A DNA stretch of 64,000 nucleotides from NCBI GenBank assembly GCA_903813345.2, contig CAIIXF020000679.1, forward strand, positions 1 to 64,000. Direction: 5' to 3'. The notes beneath the pieces are model-generated. The model was not told the origin of the DNA, did not search any database, and worked only from the letters and a program-made list of their open reading frames with translations. A program made the translations under genes and the position numbers. Below, one piece after another: positions 55,653-64,000 of the stretch. The number at the start of each line of letters is the position of its first letter. Positions within the stretch are counted from its first letter, which is position 1. This DNA is from Owenia fusiformis (taxonomy: Eukaryota > Annelida > Polychaeta > Sabellida > Oweniidae).

Positions 55653-55751
55653 AATGCCTGGGTCACATTTGCACATTGTATTCAATTTTGAACAAATTAC
55701 TCAATCGCCCGGGCGCCGTAGCGAAAATCGGAGCAAATGTGACCAGGGCAT
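55653..55751. mobile_element. 99-bp MITE, ATGCCTGGGTCACATTTGC termini
   Basis: Terminal inverted repeats ATGCCTGGGTCACATTTGC / GCAAATGTGACCAGGGCAT around 'gcccgggcgccgtag'. A second, left-truncated copy lies at 59441-59508 in the same orientation. Confidence 0.8.
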
Positions 55752-56369
55752 AAGTAAACGATAGTACACTACAATGTTATATGGGTCAATGTCCTGCAAA
55801 TTGATGAGCAGAATGGGATTTTCCAGATTCTTTGTGGATTTTCTATTTTCAAGAATATTTTTAAAGTAATTGTACTTAAATACTTATATAGACCATTTTC
55901 TCATAATTTCAGTCATGATCCACTTCAAATGGGAAATAACCCATTTACTGAGGAAATGTAAAGAAAATCTAAATATGATCTGTCATATCTGAAAATATAT
56001 CCTATCGCTAAGATATTGAAACATAGCCTATATAACTGAAATAAGTATACCACTGTAGAAGTGCATTCTGGGAACTAATGAATATAAACCGAAGAACAAG
56101 GTTTATTTTTTGTTACACAGACTGTTGTGTTCCTCGAATGAGCGGAGCGAATGAGGAGTTCCGACACTTCAAAATGATTTCCTTGATTTCATGATTTCCT
56201 TGAATCAAGTGACGTCATAAATGGTTCCGGCATGATTTGCTAGAATCAAGCCACGCCATAAATGGTTTGAGATCAACATCGGCATCTTTGAGTTGGCTAT
56301 GGGATATTTTTATGGTTTTTAATTGTTATGATTGTGTTCGAATCAACTGTAATTGAACTTAGAGTGGCA

Positions 56370-56530
56370 TAATAAGATTATATAATGGTTCATTCTGTAT
56401 ATCTTGCATTTTATACTCTCGTGAGAATATAATATATTCACTCGTTCGCTACGCTCACTTCTGAATATATCATATAGGCCTACTCACTCGAATATAAACA
56501 CGATATACAGAAAGACCCATTATATAACCT
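56370..56530. repeat. Palindrome containing TTCGCTACGCTCACT
   Basis: Outer arms 'attatataatggttcattct' and inverse, inner arms around TATTCACTCGTTCGCTACGC. A related CGAATGAGCGGAGCGAATGA stretch lies at about 56135. Such sequences are common MITE cores in marine invertebrates, as I recall. Confidence 0.7.
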
Positions 56531-57040
56531 CATAATATACAATATGGACACACCTTTTTTAAAACTCGTAATTGAACGTGTACAATAATGGTCCTCTGTG
56601 GATAATTTGTACTGTTTATTTGGCCAACTGAGTATAACGGTTTATGGGAAATTATTTTTATAAGGTCCCTTAAAAAGTTTATTCAGAGAGAGGCAGTAAT
56701 TACTAATCACGTAGGCCGAAATGTTTCACGTAAAGGTTCTCAAAACGTATAACTAAACTTCTGTAATATCCTCGAGAATCGTAAAGATAGCCATGAGGTT
56801 TTATTTTATTTTTATCATTGGCTAGGCAAAGGTTGACTTTTTGACCCGGCTTTGAACTGCAACACGCATTAGTGAATACGTGTCTTTATATAATTCATTA
56901 CATAATAAAACTTAGAGTAATCCCCAGAGTGAATAATGAATGTGAAAGCGTAGGTACAGGTTCACGGTGTTATAGCATGACGGTTACGCCACCTCTGAAA
57001 ACGATGTTGGACAGCTACGTTCACTGATTTATCCAATAAA

Positions 57041-57067
57041 ATGGCCGCGATGGAAGAGAAAAGTAAG
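57041..57067 (+). CDS. Possible first coding exon (MAAMEEKSK)
   Basis: ATGGCCGCGATGGAAGAG in a good start context (AAAATGG), ending AAG before GTTGGT. Phase 0 fits the acidic exon at 61768. Weak donor and very short, so this is a suggestion only. Confidence 0.3.
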
Positions 57068-58344
57068 GTTGGTGCATTATTTTCTACTACTGTGTATCAA
57101 TGAAAGGAAGAACGATTTATGTAAGTATCGCATTCGGTGATACATTCGGTAATGTATATTTTGAATGTAGTCTTTGCAAATTCATGCCCGGGGATAACAT
57201 GAAATAAGAGAAAAACTGTCGAGTTTGAAATTCAAAACTACACAAAATTTTAGTAATTTGTTTATTTTTGTTGTTAGGGCATGGTCTACACTGCCTAAAA
57301 ACCCTGTGGTATATATGTTGATGTACGGTTACGCGAACCTGATTCAAATATGAAACCCCGATTCATTGTTGTTAATTTTGTCATCTTGATCCTAAATCTT
57401 CTTTTGCCTCTTCATTGCTATCTTTTACACTTTCATCGGTTTCATAAATAAAGCAAGCAACAGTTTTTTCCTTGCCATATAGAGGCTGAAACAAGAGCGT
57501 CTCTTGCGAGTCCTGAGAACAAATATTGAAAATTCAATATTCTATTTCTTACCCATTATAACAATAACATGGATAGAGGCTATCAGATCTAGCAACCTTG
57601 ACTTGACAGATGTGCATGCACGTTACCGTCCGCTAAATATCTTATGTACAACTAATACAATACGTTACCGTCGAATTCGATAGAAGTCATACGTAGTCGT
57701 CTAACGACATTGCGTTTGAAACCTTATTATTTACGTTATACACCACGTTCCCGTTCTGGATTTGTCATTTTATGCCTTGTTTATACACAGTTTACCTACA
57801 GTTAATATTCAGTGGCTCTGAGGCACATGTAGAAAACATGAGAAAACACGAGAATGGACCAAAAATTATAAACTTGGATATCTCAGTCGGTAGGTTTACA
57901 GCTTATATTCTGTTCCTTGTAGACCACCTGGCAGATTTGACCCAGTCTTTATAACCACCCATATATACGTCACCGAATGGAACTAGTTTAAAAGGAAATC
58001 TTATCTGTGAATATTGCCTACAGGCGAGAAAGAGTACATGCTGCCTTGAACACGCCTTGACGTAACCGTCATGCTATAGCACCGTGAGGTAGAGGTATTC
58101 AACGCTTTTGCGAGGATCATTTGTACCGTTGGGTTTGGTGAATATACACTGACAGAAACTAGAATGCAGTGCGCCAGGTGTGATTGTTCGTTGAAGAAAG
58201 TGGCAAGAAACAAAGTCATTGCTTTGAGATTTGACCTTCGATGACTTTCTCAAGATAAAAAAGTCAAAAAGGTATTTTTCAACTTGCTTCAAAAATGGGA
58301 TCTTTCAAAATCTTCTACAAGTTCTCAGAAGTTCGAATCTGAAT

Positions 58345-59225
58345 TTACAGTCTGTTAAACTGCTTCAAATACAATAGTCCATGGTATGACTTCCGAATAT
58401 GAGGGATCCGTGGCACACTATAGCGCAGCAACATTTGAAGCAATATTTATGAAGATGTATATGTCTTAATTCTTATGAAATAACATTTGCTGAAAAAACT
58501 TCCGGCTTTCGGGTCGAAAAATGTCTCATAACAAACGTAAAAAAATTGATTCTAACTTTTATACATCTTATAAGACACAGACCGTTATTCTAAGCATACG
58601 AACAAAAATAGACTATCACAATGTTAAAATATACTATAATTTTACTCTAATTGTCGGTGCTTAATAATTGTTAATTACGCAAGTGTGTTTTTCAGATTCT
58701 GTTTGATTTTTCAAATATGAGCCAAGCCAATTCAACAAAATTGTGTTTATCTCAAAACGTATTGAGACCCATTTTGGGAAAAACTAGCATAATTTAAGCA
58801 TTTGTCATTCTAATATAAAAGTGATTCATTTGTAGCATTTATCTTTTTAATACCTGAGAAACAATACAAAACGTCGATACACTGATTACATAATTTTTGG
58901 GCATTGATAATAACCTCAAACTCATGGCCTAGAAACCCAAAATCATATATTTAAAATCATTTTGTATTATTTTCCGTTGCATTGTGTACTCCAAATTGTG
59001 AAAATTGTAATTTTCTTTTTCAGTAATTTTTGACCTCTGTTAATGGCAGGCATAATTCAGCCTAAAAGCCGGAAGTATATTAAACGGTTATAATAACAAT
59101 TATTCGGGAACATATGTAGGTATGTCAATGTTAGGTCAAATATCGCTGCGCTATAGTGTGCTACCAGCTCCTTTATTAGACGTCCTAGAGATTTCATACC
59201 ATAGACTACAAGCGGTTTAACCTGA
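58345..59225. mobile_element. Foldback element, about 880 bp
   Basis: Left arm (TAGTCCATGGTATGA, then GGCACACTATAGCGCAGC) matches the inverse of the right arm (GCTGCGCTATAGTGTGCTAC, then TCATACCATAGACTA). Arms are about 110 bp at roughly 70 percent identity, and TTCCGGCTTT/AAAGCCGGAA pairs further in. No coding content. Confidence 0.7.
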
Positions 59226-59539
59226 GAAATAACAAATCTAGAGGTGCATACCAATGACATTTCGTCCAATTATTTCCACATTGTTACAATTGCATTTTCG
59301 CTGATAAAAAGAAATCAGAGGTTGAAGTTTAGGTCTTCATAACTTTTGAGTAGTAATTTTTAAAAACTCATTTTTTCGTACAGGTAATCATGTGTATATG
59401 AACGCCTTACAGAGCAAAAATCACTAATTAACAATAAATAATTTTGAACAAAATACTCAATCGGCCGGGCGCCGTAGAGAAAATCAGAGCAAATGTGACC
59501 AGGGCATAAGTAAAAACATATATGATTGATGATGCTGAC

Positions 59540-61270
59540 TTGGCATGAAAAGCATTTGCAAAGATAAAAACAGAATCATAACATGAGAGTGGAGATATTT
59601 TATTAGCATGGACAAGGAGTGAAAATTAACATCTATAGAAACCTATTACTTCAAAAAGACCATGACATGAAGGTGGAATAAGCATTTGAAGAAAATGAGG
59701 AATAAATTAAATGTATCATTATGATTTGTTGAATTAGCATTTGTAGAAAGTAAAGATTTAGCAATTTGGCATGAAGGGGAAACAAGCAAATATATATCAT
59801 CAAATATACAGGAAATAAACATTAAAATAAGCAGTAAAAGGGTATTAGCATTTGTAAAAAATAAGTAATAAACGAAATATGCTATGAAATAAAGTTGACA
59901 TGAGCTTTTTTAGAAGTAAAAAGTAAATCAAAAATATGTAAATCATGCTTTCCATATAGATGTTATTCGCATTTGTAAAAGGAAATGAATGAAAAATGCC
60001 ATGACACGACGCTTAAGGAGGGTCAACATTTGTTGAAAATCAGACATGAACAAAGTATACCAATGCATTTGTAAAAACTGGGGTATGAAAAAATAAGCAA
60101 AAAAATGAAGAAGGAATTGGCTTTTTTATAAAATGAAATTAACAAAATATATCCTCCATAACATTTGAGAGGAATTAGCATTTGTAGAAAATAAGGAATG
60201 AAAAATACCATTTATAAGATGAAGGAATAAACAAAATATATCATGTATAACATTTGAGTGTAATTGGCACTTGTAGAAAATAAGGATTGAAAAATACGAT
60301 TTATAAAATGAAGGAATTAACGAAATAAATCATGTACAACATTTGAGTGGAATTAGCATTTGTAGAAAATAAGGAATGAAAAATACCTTTTATAAAATGG
60401 AGGCCGGAATAAACAAAACATACCATGTATAACATTTGAGTGGAATTAGCATTTGTAGAAAATAAGGAATCAAAATTATCATTTATGAAATGGAGGAATA
60501 AACAAAATATATATTGTATATCATTTGAATGGAATAAGCGTTTGTCGAAAAACAGGAATTAAAAATACCATTTAAAAAATAAAGGAATAAACAAAATACA
60601 TCATGTATAACATGTGAGTGGAATTAGCATTTGTAAAAAAGGAATGAAAAATACCATATATAAAATGAAGGAATAACAAAATACATCATGTAAAACATTT
60701 GAGTGGAATTAGCATTTGTAGAAAAAAGGAATAAAAATACCATTTATAAAATGAAGGAACAAACAAAATATATAATGTACAACATTTGAGTGGAATTAGC
60801 ATTTGTAGAAAATAAGGAATGAAAATACCATTTATAAAATGAAGGAATAAACAAAACATATCATGTATAACATTTAAGTGGGATAAGCTTTTGTAGAAAT
60901 AAGGAATTAAAAATACCATTCATAAAATGAAGAAATAAACAAAATATATCATGTATAACATTTGAGTGGAATAAGCATTTTTATAAAATAAGGAATGAAA
61001 AATACCATTCATAAAATGAAGAAATAAACAAAATATATCATGTATAACATTTGAGTGGAATTAGCACTTATAGAAAATAAGGAATGAAAATACCATTTAT
61101 AAAATGAAGGAATAAACAAAATATAACATGTACAACATTTGAGTGGAATTAGCATTTGTAGAAAATAAGGATCAAAAAATCCCATTCATTGAATGAAGGA
61201 ATAAACAAAATATATCACGTATAACATTTAAGTGGAATTAGCATTCGTAGAAAATAATGATTAAAAAATA
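59540..61270. repeat. Satellite/minisatellite, about 90-bp unit, left block
   Basis: Repeats of 'gaattagcatttgtagaaaa', 'taccatttataaaatgaagg', 'aataaacaaaatatatcatg', 'tataacatttgagtg', period mostly 88-91 bp. Units from about 60150 are regular; those from 59540 to 60100 are strongly decayed, showing an edge-to-core gradient. Confidence 0.9.
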
Positions 61271-61767
61271 ATGTAGAATACCAAATTACTGGGATTAGCA
61301 TAAGTAGAATATAAGGGTTGTTAAAAGTAGTATGTGAAGTGTATATATGAAAACTGTTGGATCTACTGTAAAAAAGTTTGCCCGAAAGTAAGTATGAATT
61401 TTATGACATGGTAAATATCTAGTTTGATCCTGTCAATTTGATCCAAAAATATCTTCATGTGATTGGAACTTGTATGTTTCGTGTGTCCTACATGGAAGAA
61501 AGATCAGTATTTAAATTCATATATTAATCAGTATGCTCAGAATTAAGATAATGTGATTATAAGTTTTGATTGTGCATCACAATTTGCAGTACAAGTTCAA
61601 TGTCTTGAGATACATTTTGTTATACTGATATGCAATTTCTAAAAAGATAATAGGAAATCCTTTCAAGGATAATATACTGGTAACATCAATGGTGTCAGAG
61701 TCTTCTATTGTATGTTAATAAAATAAGGAGAGCGAATTAAATCATGTATTATTGACAATTTTGACAG

Positions 61768-61896
61768 ATCAACACTGGTGTCATCACTGATAGTGATAGT
61801 GATGGGGATAGCGATGACAATACGCTGCCACCAATAGACATGGACGCACTCGGTGAATCCAGCAGTAGTGGCAGTAACCAAGACGACTCGTTCGAG
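61768..61896 (+). CDS. Internal exon of an unrecognised acidic protein
   Basis: 129 bp, 43 codons in the only open frame: INTGVITDSDSDGDSDDNTL then PPIDMDALGESSSSGSNQDD and SFE. Acceptor TTTTGACAG, donor GTGTGT. Asp/Ser-rich with casein-kinase-2-like S-D-x-D runs; VITDSDSD resembles a phospho-type SUMO-interacting motif, but that is only a resemblance. The rest of the gene is not identified. The exon sits in about 630 bp of non-satellite sequence between two satellite blocks. Confidence 0.6.
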
Positions 61897-61904
61897 GTGT
61901 GTAG

Positions 61905-63262
61905 ACTTAGCATAAGCATTTAATATGAAGGAATACACAAAATATTATATCATGTATAACATTTGAGTGGAATTAGCATTTGTAGAAAATAAGAAATGAA
62001 AAATACCATTTATAAAATGAAGGAATAGACAAAATATATATCATGTATAACATTTAAGTGGAATTAGCATTTGTAGAAAATAAGGAATGAAAAATACCAT
62101 TCATAAAATGAAGGAATAAACAAAATATATCATGTATAACATTTGAGTGGAATTAGCATTTGTAGAAAATAAGGAATGAAAAATACCATTTATAAAATGA
62201 AGGAATAAACAAAACATATCATGTATAACATTTGAGTGGAATTAGCATTTGTAGAAAATAAGAAATGAAAAATACCATTTATAAAATGAAGGAATAGACA
62301 AAATATATATCATGTATAACATTTGAGTGGAATTAGCATTTGTAGAAAATAAGAAATGAAAAATACCATTTATAAAATGAAGGAATAGACAAAATATATA
62401 TCATGTATAACATTTGAGTGGAATTAGCATTTGTAGAAAATAAGAAATGAAAAATACCATTTATAAAATGAAGGAATAGACAAAATATATATCATGTATA
62501 ACATTTAAGTGGAATTAGCATTTGTAGAAAATAAGGAATGAAAAATACCATTCATAAAATGAAGGAATAAACAAAATATATCATGTATAACATTTGAGTG
62601 GAATTAGCATTTGTAGAAAATAAGGAATGAAAAATACCATTTATAAAATGAAGGAATAAACAAAACATATCATGTATAACATTTGAGTGGAATTAGCATT
62701 TGTAGAAAATAAGGAATGAAAAATACCATTTATAAAATGAAGGAATAAACAAAATATTTCATGTAGAACGATTAAGTGGAATAAGCACTTGTAGAAAATA
62801 AAGAAAGAAAAATACCATTTATAAAATGGGAGAATAAACAAGATATACCATGTATAACATTTGAGTGGAATTAGCATTTGTAGAAACTAAGGAATGAAAA
62901 ATACCATTTATAAAATGAAGGAATAAACAAAACATAATCATGTATAACATTTAAGTGGAATTAGCATTTGTAGGAGATAAGGAATGTAAAATACCACATA
63001 AAATGAAGGAATAAACAAATATTTCATGTAGAACAATTGAGTGGAATTAGCACTTGTAGAAAATAAGGAACGGAAAATACCATTTATAAAATGAAGGAAT
63101 AAACAAAATATATCATGTAGAACAATTAAGTGGAATTAGCACTTGTATATAATAAGGAATGAAAATACCATTTATAAAATGAAGGAATAAACAAAATATA
63201 TCATGAAGAACAAATAAGTGGAATTAGCACTTGTAGAAAATAAAGAAAAAAAAACATTTATA
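61905..63262. repeat. Satellite/minisatellite, about 90-bp unit, right block with 451-bp higher-order period
   Basis: Same unit as the left block. Variants (GGAATAGAC with ATATATAT; CATTTAAG instead of CATTTGAG) recur in a fixed order: the CATTTAAG variant is at 62051 and 62502, 451 bp apart, or five units (three of 91 and two of 89 bp). The block from about 61965 to 62265 is repeated almost exactly 451 bp later. Confidence 0.9.
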
Positions 63263-64000
63263 AAATGTTGGAACGCTAGACCACTTGGTTGAGGAGGAAC
63301 CACACACGGTGAGTCAAAGTAAACCCAAATCTGTGAGAATACATAATCCCCAAAAGGGGATTAATTAGATCCGAATTAGATTAACGATTTGTGATATAAT
63401 ACTTTAATATGACACATTTAACGCCAAGTCCATATTTTCGTATTTTCAACTGAGAAACAGATTGTACATAAATATATTATCTAATGACACAGAACAGAAG
63501 ATTCCACAATTACAAATATTTTCATTAGATAGGAATCCAATCAATCCATGTGCTTAGGTCGTATAATAAATATAAATCGAAATGTGGACCTAATTATTCT
63601 ATCCAAAAAAGCGTCAGTCTATGCATCAATCCATTTATCCAAATCCTTTTATTCGGGAAGTAGTATAAAAAGAGGACACATGGGTTCATCCAAAAGTGAT
63701 TGGAATTTCGACATTCAAAACTGCTACATCACAACCTATCCAAGTGATCCGTAGCATCATGTTTTTATATTACTACAGAATAACACTGATTAACCTGAAC
63801 TTACCGCAAAGAAATGGAGATAATGTTTCACAGATAGTTTGGCAGAGACCGCCCTAATTGCAAGAGAAATTCTTGCACAACAATGGCAATGTTAAGATCT
63901 TAACTATAATATTGTATTATTTATTCTTTCTCGGCTATTTTCTGCCACAACCGCGGGAATTCAGTTTTATCAATATCTTGCTTTTACACAGTTTATACAA
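63263..64000. other. Right end of the window, no gene seen
   Basis: AT-rich. A GTGAGT donor-like site follows 'gaggaaccacacacg' at 63310, but no phase-compatible acceptor supports an exon. Confidence 0.4.

Larger units (their letters stand above)
50657..57040. other. Gene-poor region with many foldback elements
   Basis: No convincing exon was seen. Annotated palindromes lie at 51385-51660, 52715-52815, 53462-53985, 55242-55363, 55653-55751 and 56370-56530. Open frames at 53482-53670 and 53781-53987 are the two arms of one palindrome, not genes. Confidence 0.6.
57068..61767. other. Possible intron or intergenic stretch with foldbacks and the left satellite block
   Basis: Contains a 50-bp inverted pair (56940-56995 with 58055-58105), the foldback 58345-59225, a truncated MITE 59441-59508, and the satellite from about 59540. 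No exon recognised. Confidence 0.5.

Noticed and set aside
60686-62877. Open frames rich in Tyr, Phe and Leu on the minus strand
   Set aside because: Translation of the 90-bp satellite; the peptides repeat with the unit.
63270-63310. Possible next exon after the acidic exon, with a GTGAGT donor
   Set aside because: The sensible frame (LDHLVEEEPHT) needs an acceptor phase that does not match the previous exon.

Overview
This 64 kb window is from an animal nuclear genome. It is AT-rich, its genes have many introns with GT-AG borders, and its introns are loaded with small transposon relics, foldbacks and minisatellites. The gene set (NSUN2, a Shaw-like voltage-gated K+ channel, lineage-specific membrane and secreted proteins) and the style of the repeats fit a marine invertebrate, perhaps a lophotrochozoan such as a bivalve. 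The species cannot be settled from the sequence alone.

Layout. Positions 1-224 hold the edge of a LINE reverse transcriptase (minus strand). A single-exon gene for an unrecognised multipass membrane protein lies at 1307-3181 (minus). From 5938 to 49094 (minus) runs one complete gene for the RNA cytosine-C5 methyltransferase NSUN2. I could place 21 coding exons whose splice phases all agree and sum to 2433 nt (810 residues plus stop). Three other genes sit inside its introns: a four-exon gene for a small secreted protein (plus, intron 15), a two-exon Shaw-type Kv channel gene (minus, same strand, intron 11) and an intronless 513-residue gene with a myristoylation-type N-terminus (plus, intron 7). 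Intron 7 also holds an almost perfect 1121-bp inverted repeat carrying copies of a mobile-element-like Cys-rich protein. A 1.5-kb repeat element with internal 162-bp tandem units is present three times in NSUN2 introns, always in the same orientation.

Beyond 49.1 kb the sequence is poor in genes. There is a possible terminal exon at 50314-50656 (minus), a dense cluster of foldback/MITE elements (49.6-59.3 kb), and a plus-strand gene seen only as a possible start exon (57041) and one convincing acidic exon (61768-61896). That exon lies between two blocks of an approximately 90-bp satellite with a 451-bp higher-order period.

The most unusual feature is a pattern of tandem microduplications anchored on coding boundaries. 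Seven of the 21 NSUN2 exons (3, 4, 8, 11, 13, 16, 18) have extra copies of one exon end, with its splice site, in the adjacent intron. The secreted-protein gene is followed by a 31-bp array resembling its own coding end and carrying repeated AATAAA signals, and the membrane-protein gene has an exact 63-bp in-frame duplication. The NSUN2 copies act as repeated decoy splice sites; only the copy joined to the rest of the exon keeps the reading frame.
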